A DNA stretch of 64,000 nucleotides from Terriglobales bacterium (lineage in GTDB: Bacteria > Acidobacteriota > Terriglobia > Terriglobales > Acidobacteriaceae), in assembly GCA_025934735.1 (NCBI GenBank), contig JAICWP010000008.1, positions 186,001-250,000 on the forward strand, written 5' to 3'. The translations under genes were made by a program, and so were the position numbers. A model generated the notes under the pieces. It did not search any database. It saw only the letters and a list, made by a program, of their open reading frames with translations, and was not told the origin of the DNA. Positions 55,301 through 63,464 of this stretch are shown here, piece by piece. Positions within the stretch are counted from its first letter, which is position 1; each line of letters begins with the position of its first letter.

Positions 55301-57813
55301 GCGTACCAGTGCCGGTGCTGCGCCCGCCGCTCGGCCTCTGCAAGCCTACAGGTGTCTGCCTGGATGGTATTCGCCGAGTAGTAGTCATGAGCGACTGGGG
55401 CGGAGTCGGTGCAGCGCTGGCGCAGCGCTTGCAGGGTCTTGGTGTAGAAGTCCTCCTCGTTGAAGACGCACCTCCAGCAGAAGCATTGGCCAAACGGCTA
55501 GAGGCCTGGATGGCTGCCGGTCCTATACACGGGGTGTACTGGTTGCCTGCGCTCGATGATGAAGGAGATGTTCGCAAGTTGGATATTGCCGCGTGGCATG
55601 AAGGCATCCGTATACGTGTAAAGCTGCTTTACACGACCATGCGAACGCTGTACAGGCAGATTGCGGCGCCTGGCAGATTCTTGATGTCGGCTACACGGCT
55701 AGGAGGCCAGCATGGTTATGATGAGGCAGGAGCCGTCGCCCCGCTGGGTGGCGCGGTGGTTGGCTTCACCAAAACCTACAAACGAGAGCAGCCCGAAGTT
55801 TTGGCCAAAGCCGTGGACTTCGAGCGGAGACGCAGCGCTTCAGAAATTGCCGAAATCCTCATTACCGAAACGCTGAGTGATCCTGGAGCCGTAGAGGTCG
55901 GCTACAAGCAGGATTTGCGCTGGACAGTTGGCCTGCAGGAGCAACCAGCCAACGACGGTCAACCGGGCCTGGCGCTGGACAAGGACACTGTCTTCCTGAT
56001 TACTGGCGCGGCGGGAAGCATCGTATCGGCCATAACGGCTGATTTAGCCGCTGCTTCGGGCGGCACCTTTTACCTCCTCGATTTGGCGCCCGAGCCAGAT
56101 GCAAACAATCCTGACCTCAAGCGCTATGCCAGCGACAAAGACGGCCTGAAGCGCGATCTCTTTAGCCGCATTCAGGCCCGCGGAGAGCGTGCCACTCCTG
56201 CCATGGTGGAGAAAGAGTTGGCGGCTCTGGAGCGGGCACAGGCTGCGCTGACCGCCATCAACAGCGTGCGAGCTTCCGGAGGGACGGCACATTATTTTGC
56301 CGTTGATCTTACTGATGCCGGCGCTGTGGCCCGCATCATTGATCAGGTGCGAGAGCAAAGTGGGCACATTGATGTGCTGCTGCACGCCGCCGGTTTGGAG
56401 CGCAGCCACTTCCTGCCGGATAAGGATGCCCGTGAATTCGATCTCATCTTTGATGTCAAGAGTGACGGCTGGTTCAACCTGCTGCATGCCATCGGAGAAA
56501 TGCCGCTCGGAGCGACCGTGGTGTTCAGTTCTATTGCTGGCCGCTTTGGCAACGCGGGGCAGACGGATTACAGTTCCGCCAACGACCTTTTGTGCAAGAT
56601 CACGTCGAGCTTCCGCACCACACGCCCGGCGACCCGCGCCATCGCCATTGATTGGACGGCCTGGGGCGGCATCGGTATGGCCACCCGCGGCTCTATTCCA
56701 AAAATGATGGAAGCAGCTGGGATAGACATGCTGCCGGCCGAGGCGGGCGTTCCCCTGATCCGACGCGAATTGACCTCAGGACGTACACGGGGCGAGGTCG
56801 TTATCGGCCAGCGGCTTGGAGTCCTGCTGAATGAATGGGACGCCACCGGAGGTCTGGACCTGGACAAAGCACATGCCGTCCTGGAAAAAGGTTCGCCGGC
56901 ACGGGGACCCATGATCGGCAGGCTCGCATCCATCACTTTGCAGCGGGGCCTCTCCATTGAAACCACGCTCGATCCAGCCATTCAACCCTTCTTGCGCGAT
57001 CATCAGATTGAAGGCACGCCGCTCCTGCCCGGGGTTATGGGCATTGAAGCCTTTGCCGAAGCCGCACTCTGCCTGCTTCCCAGTTGGCATATCGAGTCCA
57101 TTGAGAACGTGGACTTCCTCGCGCCAGTTAAGTTTTATCGAAACGAACCGCGCACGCTGACGATTGAGGCGCTCGTGCACCCCGGGGGGGACGTGCTGGT
57201 TGCGGATTGCCGGCTCCTGGGACATCGCAGGCTTGTCAATCAGCCGGACTTACAAGTCACTACCCACTTTACCGGCCGCGTGCGCCTGGCCAGAGAGTTG
57301 TCCGCGGCAGCCATTGCCCCAAAGCTGAGCTCACCCGCCGGAGCGCTGATCACAGCCGCCGACGTGTATCGCGTTTATTTCCACGGACCGGCCTACCAGG
57401 TGGTGGAACAGGCGTGGTGGAACGGCGCTCGTATGGTGGCGGAGCTAGCCAGGAACCTGCCTGCGAATCATCATCCACCCGAGTTGGCCAGTGCCGTTTC
57501 TCCGCGGCTGATTGAGCTTTGCTTCCAGACCGCCGGCCTTTGGGGACTGGCGGTGGAGGGCCAGCTGGGGCTGCCACAGCACGTGGATTATGTTCGGGTG
57601 CTGCGCGCGCCCGAACTGGCTGTGGGCGGCTTGTATGCCGTGGTTACACCTCAGGCCCAGCCAGCGCAATTCAATGTTGAGGTAATAGACACAGACGGAA
57701 ATCTCTATGTGCAACTCAGAGGCTATCGCACCGTCGCTCTTCCGAAAGACATCGATGCCAAGGCTCTGAAAGCACTGCAAGCCCCGGTGTCACTGCAGAC
57801 CGCCGCAGCCTGA
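49336..57813 (+). CDS. Type I PUFA-synthase-like megasynthase, KS-AT-KS-ACPx3-KR-DH
   Basis: 2825 residues from the ATG with AGGAG upstream; an upstream in-frame extension to 49198 has no support. Order: KS1 (Cys217, His351, His391); AT from about residue 609 (Ser710 in GHSLGEYG; HAFH 812-815, the malonyl-type motif); KS2 about 1020-1545 (Cys1269, His1417, His1457); three ACPs near 1680, 1792 and 1898; KR (TGAAGSI 2223-2229, Ser2399, Tyr2412); and a DH-like double hotdog (His2556 in HQIEGTPLLP, then YFHGPAYQ). The expected DH aspartate is replaced by Glu2727. The architecture resembles PfaA with a second KS inserted. Carboxylase and phosphopantetheinyl transferase genes follow directly. The product is unknown. 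Confidence 0.9.
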   Translation: MENTAYRAIAIVGAGAVLPDAPNVPAFWENVKSGRYSISEVQKDRWDPALYYDSNPSAPDKTYSKIGGWVREYPWEPIKWHLAVPPRVVDAMDVAQKWAIASTREALEDYGYPKRPLDLERTAVILGNAMAGERHYFTALRVYFPEYARELEESGSFAALPEAVQHEITRELHDRMGKHLPEITEDSMPGELANCIAGRIANIYNFHGPNFVVDAACASAMAAINSSVEGLVQNDFDTAVTGGIDRNMGASTFVKFCKIGALSATGTRPYAEGADGFVMGEGAAIFVLKRLADAERDGDEIYAVLRGMGGSSDGKGKGITAPNPIGQKLAVERAWQNAGLSPATATYVEGHGTSTRVGDVVEVQSLLDVLSGFQLPSASVALGSVKSNIGHLKGAAGAAGFLKTVLALQEKVLPPSLNCERRNPGIDFAHSPVRVNTELTQWTVPTDAVRRAGLSAFGFGGTNFHAVLEEYVPHRLAGNGKGSVAVGEISGPVVSEPALHSDNGPRSSASFYKPPLRGALVIGAASEALLGERLRSMKKEAEAGRAPALAAPAEADLRAPERLAIDYADAADLGVKAGSALKALAANQAPVWRALRAQGIFRGHGPAPKVAFLYTGQGSQYVNMLQPLRAMEPIVAETFAEADRVMTPLLGKPLSSFIFIDSADPAAVAKAENDLRQTAITQPAVLATDMALTRLLAAYGVEPDFTMGHSLGEYGALIASGAIPFEDALEAVSARGQEMTRVSLSDNGRMAAVFAPLMEIERILKTINGYVVVANINSDNQAVVGGASEAVEQAMEAFQKAGYEVAALPVSHAFHTSIVAPASEPLRRVLERLRLQAPRIPIIANLDGAFYPTGPDVVRQMLDILAQQVASPVQFIKGLRTLYDAGARVFVEVGPKKALQGFAEDVLGRRGDTVSVFTNHPKFGDIPSFNQALCALYAAGLGRGIAERPEHRVPALSVPMSPESPAPPQSVSSVAATPTDATTPVNGDHYAELGRMFADVLERGWQIYRGGQPAPPAVPVAITGAALGLPGTEHIFDDDNIGRILRGEQFIDVVPGRLRRAMLDKHITRLVKSDNGGPTFETINNVADVIKLAGRGGVFDLKNEFGVTADRLAALDRVTQLAIAAGIDALRDAGIPLVMRYKTTSKGTQLPDRWALPDALRDETGVIFASAFPGLDSFADEMSRYYGDRSRRDQLAVLENLRARRAETNGHSLLEQELERRAEELRDTIEKEPYVFDRRFLFRTLCMGHSQLAEFIGARGPNTAINAACASTTQAVGLAETWIQAGKCRRVIVVSADDVTSDHMMEWFGAGFLASGAAATDEVVEEAATPFDRRRHGMVVGMGAAALVVESADSARERGLQPICEVLSAVTANSAFHGTRLDVQHIGQVMEDLVSQAEARHGIRRQEIAPETVFVSHETYTPARGGSASAEIFALRHVFGESADRIVIANTKGFTGHAMATGIEDVVAVKALETGCVPPVANFKEVDPELGSLNLSKGGLYPVKYALRLGAGFGSQISMTLVRWVRTNGGVRRAPNALGYSYRISDPAAWAGWLGRIAGHSAPDLEVAHRTLRVRDQRSAAQAGQTAQQLRAVTVPNDEKHEPPIPLKKLESKPALVPLVATSAAKAEAARIEPVPLPKSAGADDPVKQRVLALVAEKTGYPIDMLDIDLDLEADLGVDTVKQAEVFAAIREAYALPREDKFKLRDFPTLAHVIGFVHERRPDSRAEKPAVAAAEPKQELTVLETEGTPTAPKGMDDDVKGRLLALVVEKTGYPKDMLDLDLDLEADLGIDTVKQAEMFAAIREIYKIPRDENRKLRDYPTLAHVIRFVYDKRPDLARGATSAAATVASPSLVPTGQQATTEDAIQAKVLEIVAEKTGYPKDMLDLDLDLEADLGIDTVKQAEMFAAVRAAYSIPRDENLKLRDFPTLASVIKFARDRQGRRQQAETPAAPAKTKQEKGITQEHSTGTGVPTVRPALASLEATNRIPRRVPVPVLRPPLGLCKPTGVCLDGIRRVVVMSDWGGVGAALAQRLQGLGVEVLLVEDAPPAEALAKRLEAWMAAGPIHGVYWLPALDDEGDVRKLDIAAWHEGIRIRVKLLYTTMRTLYRQIAAPGRFLMSATRLGGQHGYDEAGAVAPLGGAVVGFTKTYKREQPEVLAKAVDFERRRSASEIAEILITETLSDPGAVEVGYKQDLRWTVGLQEQPANDGQPGLALDKDTVFLITGAAGSIVSAITADLAAASGGTFYLLDLAPEPDANNPDLKRYASDKDGLKRDLFSRIQARGERATPAMVEKELAALERAQAALTAINSVRASGGTAHYFAVDLTDAGAVARIIDQVREQSGHIDVLLHAAGLERSHFLPDKDAREFDLIFDVKSDGWFNLLHAIGEMPLGATVVFSSIAGRFGNAGQTDYSSANDLLCKITSSFRTTRPATRAIAIDWTAWGGIGMATRGSIPKMMEAAGIDMLPAEAGVPLIRRELTSGRTRGEVVIGQRLGVLLNEWDATGGLDLDKAHAVLEKGSPARGPMIGRLASITLQRGLSIETTLDPAIQPFLRDHQIEGTPLLPGVMGIEAFAEAALCLLPSWHIESIENVDFLAPVKFYRNEPRTLTIEALVHPGGDVLVADCRLLGHRRLVNQPDLQVTTHFTGRVRLARELSAAAIAPKLSSPAGALITAADVYRVYFHGPAYQVVEQAWWNGARMVAELARNLPANHHPPELASAVSPRLIELCFQTAGLWGLAVEGQLGLPQHVDYVRVLRAPELAVGGLYAVVTPQAQPAQFNVEVIDTDGNLYVQLRGYRTVALPKDIDAKALKALQAPVSLQTAAA
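54262..55140 (+). other. Triple ACP block with Thr in place of the carrier Ser
   Basis: Three carrier domains, centred near residues 1680, 1792 and 1898, read DLGVDTVKQ, DLGIDTVKQ and DLGIDTVKQ. In PfaA-type carriers the matching motif is DLGIDSIKR, where Ser binds 4'-phosphopantetheine. The Thr codons are ACC, ACG and ACC, and the flanks differ synonymously, so the change is not a copied sequencing error. ACP2 and ACP3 are nearly identical in protein, a recent duplication; ACP1 is more distant. Linkers are Ala/Pro/Thr-rich. Confidence 0.85.
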
Positions 57814-57856
57814 TTGCTTGGGTTTGGCCGGGCAGAAAATCGCTCTGGGGGGCTTT

Positions 57857-60800
57857 ATGCAGACGGAGTTTCAGCGCATCGCCATCGTCAATCGCGGTGA
57901 AGCCGCCATGCGCTTCATCCATGCCGCTCGTGAGTTCAACCAGGAGTACGGGACTTCATTTCGCACCATCGCCCTCTTCACCGAACCTGAGCGACGCGCC
58001 ATGTTCGTCAGGGAGGCCGACGACGCCATCTCTCTAGGCCCGCCGCAGGCGTTGGATTCACGCACGGGAAAACTTACCAGCAGCTATGTCCATTACGACC
58101 GCCTACAGCACGCTTTGCAGACCGCGCATGCCGAAGCAGTTTGGGCAGGATGGGGGTTCGTGGCCGAGCACGCCGAATTTGCCGATCTGTGCCGCAGTAT
58201 GGGAATCGTGTTCATTGGCCCGGATGGAGATGCGATGCGGCGGCTGGGCGACAAGATATGTGCCAAGCGCCTGGCTGAACAATCGCAGGTGCCAGTTGTA
58301 CCGTGGAGCGGTGGCCCAGTCGAAACTCTCAGCGAGGCTGAGCGCTCGGGTGAACTCCTGGGTTATCCCCTGCTGATTAAGGCCACGGCGGGAGGCGGGG
58401 GTCATGGCATTCGTCGGGTAAATTCACCCGCCCAGCTTGCCGCAGCTTTCACCAGCGCTCGCTCGGATGCCTGCAAGGCCTTTGGCAACCCCACAGTCTT
58501 TCTGGAACAGGTGGTGCATGGGGCACGGCATGTAGAAGTCCAGATCATCGCCGATCACTACGGGACCACATGGGCAGTTGGGGTGCGGGACTGCACCATC
58601 CAGCGCCGCCATCAGAAAATACTGGAAGAATCGCCTTCGCCAGCTCTCTCGCCCGAAGGAGACCGGCAGCTCCGGGAGTCGGCTGTACGCTTGAGCCAGG
58701 CGGCCGCCTATCACAATGCCGGCACGGTGGAATTTCTGTATCAGCCGGAGAGCGCCCGCTTCCTCTTCATGGAGATGAATACGCGGCTGCAGGTCGAACA
58801 TCCTGTCACCGAATGCACGACACGGCTCGACCTGGTCAAATTGCAGATTCACGTAGCCCGCGGCGGGCGCCTGGAAGGAGCACCACCGCTTTGTTCTGGC
58901 CATGCTATCGAGGTGAGGCTCAACGCGGAGGACCCTGACAACAGCTTCGCTCCGGCGCCTGGCATAGTGGAGCGGTTCAGGATCCCGACTGGGCCAGGGG
59001 TGCGCATCGACACGGGCCTGGCGGAAGGCGACACCATCTCCGCGGAATTCGACTCGATGATCGCCAAGATCATCGCGCATGGTCAGACTCGCAACGAGGC
59101 GCTTGCACGACTTAAGCGGGTACTCCAGGAAGCGGTTGTTGTGGTCAGAGGCGGAACCACCAATAAGGCGTTTCTTCTCCGGTTGCTGTCACGGGACGAG
59201 GTCCAGAATGGGCGACTGGATACCGCCTGGCTCGACCGCCTGGCGGGGAACGGGGAACACCTGTCCAAATCTTATGCTGATGTAGCGCTGATACAGGCGG
59301 CCATAGAAGCCTACGACACTGAACAGGATGTGGAACTGCAGCAGTTTTATGCTTCAGCTGTCCGCGGCCGGCCCCAAGTTCGCCGCGCAATAGGCCGAAA
59401 AGTTGCATTGCGGTACCGAGGCCATTCCTACTCGCTTACCGTCTATCGCCTCGGCCCGCAACATTACCGTGTAGCCGTGGATGGATGCCGTATCGATGCT
59501 CATAGCGAACGACTTGCTGCCTTTGAATACTGGCTCACGGTTTTGGGGAGACGATTCACCGTCACCTCTGTCGCCCAGGAATTGAATTACCGGATCGAGA
59601 TAAATGGTGTGTCGCATAGGATCGACCGCGATGAAGGCGGCGTAGTGCATGCCCCGGCCCCCGCAGTAGTCGCTTCCGTTGCGGTGAAACCGGGCGATAT
59701 GGTGTCAGCCGGCGATCAAGTGGCGGTGTTGGAGGCAATGAAAATGGAGATAGAGATAGTCGCTCCATTTTCCGGGAAGATCCGCAGCGTAACCGCCATA
59801 CCCAATGTGCAGGTGGATACCGGCGCACCCCTGCTGCAGATCGAGCCCGCGACTATTCAACAAGCAATGCCGCCCGCGGAACGAGTAGCGTTTCAGACAT
59901 CGCTCCTCGCGCCGGGGAGCGGATCAGATGCTAGTCTCGAGAACCTGCAGAATGTGCGGCAATTCATTCTCGGCTTCGATGTGGATCCAGCGCAGATTGC
60001 TCGCCTGCTCCCGCAGCGTAATCGCGCTTGCGCACTGCCCGCCGATAGAGAAGAAATCACAAGATGCGAAAACGAAATCCTCCAAATATTTGTGGACATT
60101 TGCACGCTGTTCCAACGTGAACCCAAGTTGGACGGTTCCAATATTGCGGAAGTGCCTAGCGCCGAAATCCAGCTTTTCACGTATTTGCGTTCAGTGGATA
60201 CGCGTGGTGAGGGACTCCCCTCCAGCTTTGTCGCCGCGCTCCAGCGCACGCTGGCTTACTACGGAGTGCAGACACTGGATCGTTCTCCGAAGCTGGAACA
60301 GAGCCTGCTCTGGATCTACAGGTCGCATGAGCGAGCGGAGCAGCAAGCAGCGCTGATTTTGGAAGTGCTGGACCGCCGCCTCTCGCAGGTTGAGGTCTGT
60401 ACTTCCAAGGCAGACGAGTGTTTTCGCGCGCTACTGGATCAGATGATCTCTGTTACCCGCGGGAACTTGCCCGCAGTCAGCGACTTGGCCCAGGAGTTGC
60501 GCTATCGCTGTTTCGATCAACCGGTCTTTGAGAGCGCCCGCAAGCAGGTCTATGACGAAATGGAAGGTCACTTGGCGTATCTCAGCACCAGGCCAGAAGC
60601 TGACGAACGCGTCTTTCTTTCTCGCGCCCTGATCGAATGTCCACAGCCATTGATGGCCCGGTTTTCCCGCCGGTTCGCGACCGCGGATCCAGTGGCTCGG
60701 CAACTGATGCTGGAGGTGCTCACCTGGAGGTATTACCGTGTCCCCGGCCTCTCTCAATTTCGCACTCTTACCTCTAACGGGCAATGCGTTGTGTCCGCTG

Positions 60801-63430
60801 AATACGACGAGGAAGGGCGAGATGTTCATCTTTTCACCACTTGTGGGGAGTATGGGCGCTTGACCGAGGCAGCCCAGGCCATGTTCCCGATGATCCAGGA
60901 AGTCCCGACAGACCACGATGTGGCGATTGATTTCTATTTGTGGCGTTCTTCTCCTGCCGCTGATGTCGAACGTACTGAGCAGGAAGTCCGTTCGCTGTTG
61001 AATCAGGCCGGCTTTCCACGGCCTATCCAGCGCATTGTAGTCATAGCCGGGAATCCAGAGGAGGGTCAGGGAGACAATGGGGTGCAGCAGTTTACGTACC
61101 GGCACCGTGATGACACCTACAGTGAAAAAGAGCTCTACCGCGGAATCCACCCCATGATCGCGAAGCGGCTGCATCTTTGGCGACTGGAGAATTTTAAAAT
61201 CCAGCGCCTGCCCTCCACAGAGGATGTGTATCTGATTCATGGGACAGCGCGCGACAATCCCAAAGACGAGCGCCTCTTCGCAGTTGCGGAGGTGCGCGAT
61301 GTCACGCCTGTGCGGGACAAGGATGGACACGTCGTGCAGTTGCCGCATCTGGAGCGCATGTTCGCGGAGGCCCTGGCCAGCATTCGGCTGTTTCAGTCGC
61401 GCCGTCCTCTCCGGGACCGGTTGTACTGGAACCGCGTACTGCTCTATGTTTGGCCGCCACTTCACCTCCACATGGATGAGTTTCACCGCATCCTGAACAG
61501 GCTTGCACCCTCCATGGAAGGCTTGGGCCTGGAACAAGTGGTGGTATGCGCCCGCATACCCCACCCGCAGAGCGGGGAATTGCGCGACATGGTTGTACGC
61601 ATTTCCCTGCCAGGCGGCGCTGGCTTACAGGTGACGATCCGGCCTGCCACCGAAGCACAACCGCTCAAGCCGCTCAGCGAGTATGAGCAGAAGGTTGTTC
61701 GCATGCGCCGGCGGGGACTCATCTATCCGTACGAAATCATCAAAATGCTTACCCCTGACCGGGACAACACCCGAACCGCTTTCCCTCCCGGCAGTTTCGT
61801 CGAGCACGATCTCAGCCCCGAAGGCCGGCTCGTGCCGGTCAACCGGCCTTACGGCCAAAACAAGGCGAACATCATCGCCGGCGTTATGTGCAACTTCACC
61901 GCGAAGTATCCCGAGGGTATGACCCGGGTCATGCTTTTGGGAGATCCCAGCAAGGATCTGGGCGCCATTGCTGAACCTGAGTGCCGCTACATTATTGCCG
62001 CCCTGAATCTGGCCGAAAAAAAGGGGGTGCCGTTGGAATGGTTTCCCATCTCTGCCGGCGCGAAGATTTCCATGGACAGCGGAGTGGAAAACATGGATTG
62101 GATCGCTCGCGTGCTGCGCCGCCTGGTCGAGTTCACCCAGGCCGGAGGGGAAATTAACCTGGTGGTGGATGGCATCAACGTGGGGGCGCAGCCGTACTGG
62201 AACGCTGAAGCCACCATGCTCATGCATACGCGTGGAATTCTGATCATGACTCCCAATGCGGCCATGGTGCTTACCGGCAAGCGCGCTCTGGACTATTCGG
62301 GCAGTGTCTCGGCTGATGATAACCAGGGCATTGGGGGATACAGCCGCATCATGGGCGTCAATGGGCAGGCCCAGTATTGGGCGCAAGACATCCACGAGGC
62401 GTGCCATATCCTGTTGCGCCACTATGAGCACACCTACGTGATGCCGGGCGAGCGATTTCCCCGGCCCGCGCCTACTACGGATCCTGTCAATCGTGACGTG
62501 GGCGCCTATCCCCACAGCAATGACGGCGAAAATGCCTTCGCGTACGTGGGCGAGATCTTCTCCGATGGGAGCAATCGAGGACGCAAAAAAGCTTTCAATA
62601 TTCGCAGGGTCATGATGGCTGCCATTGACCAGGACCATGCTCCGCTGGAACGCTGGGCCGGCATGCAAGGCGCCGAGACGGCTGTGGTCTGGGATGCCCA
62701 TCTTGGCGGCTACCCGGTTTGCCTGATCGGCATTGAGTCCAAGCCCGTACCGCGCTTGGGATTCGTGCCCGCAGACGGGCCAGATCAATGGACCGCGGGC
62801 ACCCTTTTCCCTCTCTCCTCCAAGAAGGTGGCGCGCGCTATTAACGCAACCAGCAATAACCGCCCAGTTGTGCTCTTGGCCAATCTCTCCGGATTCGATG
62901 GGTCGCCTGAATCGATGCGCAAGCTGCAACTCGAGTATGGCGCGGAAATCGGCAGGGCGGTGGTGAATTTCAAGGGACCCATGGTTTTTTGTGTTATTTC
63001 CCGCTATCACGGCGGTGCTTACGTGGTTTTCTCCCGGGCGCTGAACGAACACCTGGAGGTGGCCGCGCTAGAGGGAACCTACGCCTCGGTGATCGGCGGT
63101 GCTCCGGCCGCCGCTGTTGTTTTTGCGAGCGAAGTGGAAGCCAGAACGCGTAAGGATTCGCGTCTTGAAGCTCTAAACCAGGACATGGCTCAGGCCGAGG
63201 GCCTGGAGAAAGGCCGCTTGCGCGCTCAGTGGAATGAATTATTCAAAATCATACATTCCGAAAAACTGGGGGAGATGGCCGGTGAGTTTGACCGGATCCA
63301 CAGCGTACAGCGCGCCCTGGCAGTGGGCGCTCTGCATCGCATAATTCCGCCGTCACATCTTCGCCCTTATCTCATCCACGCGCTGGAGCGCAGCATGGAA
63401 AAGGAAAGGAAACTGGCGCAAGTGGCTTAG
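57857..63430 (+). CDS. Single-chain acyl-CoA carboxylase, eukaryote-like BC-BCCP-central-CT
   Basis: 1857 residues from the ATG with GGGGGG upstream. Biotin carboxylase is at about 1-460 (Lys175 in KATAGGGGHG, TIQRRHQKILEESPSP, EMNTRLQVEHP). The biotinyl domain is at about 595-665 with Lys629 in LEAMKMEIE. A central region follows at about 680-1270; within it RLHLWRLENFKI and the block around LYVWPPLHLHMDEF resemble the ACC central domain of eukaryotes. Carboxyltransferase is at about 1275-1857 (SAGAKISMDSGVENMDW, NAAMVLTGKRALDYSG, DNQGIGGYSRIMG). It makes malonyl-CoA or a related carboxyl-CoA from acyl-CoA, bicarbonate and ATP. It starts 43 bases after the megasynthase stop. Confidence 0.9.
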   Translation: MQTEFQRIAIVNRGEAAMRFIHAAREFNQEYGTSFRTIALFTEPERRAMFVREADDAISLGPPQALDSRTGKLTSSYVHYDRLQHALQTAHAEAVWAGWGFVAEHAEFADLCRSMGIVFIGPDGDAMRRLGDKICAKRLAEQSQVPVVPWSGGPVETLSEAERSGELLGYPLLIKATAGGGGHGIRRVNSPAQLAAAFTSARSDACKAFGNPTVFLEQVVHGARHVEVQIIADHYGTTWAVGVRDCTIQRRHQKILEESPSPALSPEGDRQLRESAVRLSQAAAYHNAGTVEFLYQPESARFLFMEMNTRLQVEHPVTECTTRLDLVKLQIHVARGGRLEGAPPLCSGHAIEVRLNAEDPDNSFAPAPGIVERFRIPTGPGVRIDTGLAEGDTISAEFDSMIAKIIAHGQTRNEALARLKRVLQEAVVVVRGGTTNKAFLLRLLSRDEVQNGRLDTAWLDRLAGNGEHLSKSYADVALIQAAIEAYDTEQDVELQQFYASAVRGRPQVRRAIGRKVALRYRGHSYSLTVYRLGPQHYRVAVDGCRIDAHSERLAAFEYWLTVLGRRFTVTSVAQELNYRIEINGVSHRIDRDEGGVVHAPAPAVVASVAVKPGDMVSAGDQVAVLEAMKMEIEIVAPFSGKIRSVTAIPNVQVDTGAPLLQIEPATIQQAMPPAERVAFQTSLLAPGSGSDASLENLQNVRQFILGFDVDPAQIARLLPQRNRACALPADREEITRCENEILQIFVDICTLFQREPKLDGSNIAEVPSAEIQLFTYLRSVDTRGEGLPSSFVAALQRTLAYYGVQTLDRSPKLEQSLLWIYRSHERAEQQAALILEVLDRRLSQVEVCTSKADECFRALLDQMISVTRGNLPAVSDLAQELRYRCFDQPVFESARKQVYDEMEGHLAYLSTRPEADERVFLSRALIECPQPLMARFSRRFATADPVARQLMLEVLTWRYYRVPGLSQFRTLTSNGQCVVSAEYDEEGRDVHLFTTCGEYGRLTEAAQAMFPMIQEVPTDHDVAIDFYLWRSSPAADVERTEQEVRSLLNQAGFPRPIQRIVVIAGNPEEGQGDNGVQQFTYRHRDDTYSEKELYRGIHPMIAKRLHLWRLENFKIQRLPSTEDVYLIHGTARDNPKDERLFAVAEVRDVTPVRDKDGHVVQLPHLERMFAEALASIRLFQSRRPLRDRLYWNRVLLYVWPPLHLHMDEFHRILNRLAPSMEGLGLEQVVVCARIPHPQSGELRDMVVRISLPGGAGLQVTIRPATEAQPLKPLSEYEQKVVRMRRRGLIYPYEIIKMLTPDRDNTRTAFPPGSFVEHDLSPEGRLVPVNRPYGQNKANIIAGVMCNFTAKYPEGMTRVMLLGDPSKDLGAIAEPECRYIIAALNLAEKKGVPLEWFPISAGAKISMDSGVENMDWIARVLRRLVEFTQAGGEINLVVDGINVGAQPYWNAEATMLMHTRGILIMTPNAAMVLTGKRALDYSGSVSADDNQGIGGYSRIMGVNGQAQYWAQDIHEACHILLRHYEHTYVMPGERFPRPAPTTDPVNRDVGAYPHSNDGENAFAYVGEIFSDGSNRGRKKAFNIRRVMMAAIDQDHAPLERWAGMQGAETAVVWDAHLGGYPVCLIGIESKPVPRLGFVPADGPDQWTAGTLFPLSSKKVARAINATSNNRPVVLLANLSGFDGSPESMRKLQLEYGAEIGRAVVNFKGPMVFCVISRYHGGAYVVFSRALNEHLEVAALEGTYASVIGGAPAAAVVFASEVEARTRKDSRLEALNQDMAQAEGLEKGRLRAQWNELFKIIHSEKLGEMAGEFDRIHSVQRALAVGALHRIIPPSHLRPYLIHALERSMEKERKLAQVA

Positions 63431-63464
63431 GCGGAGCGCGAGAGAACCTTCCCGCCCTGGAATA

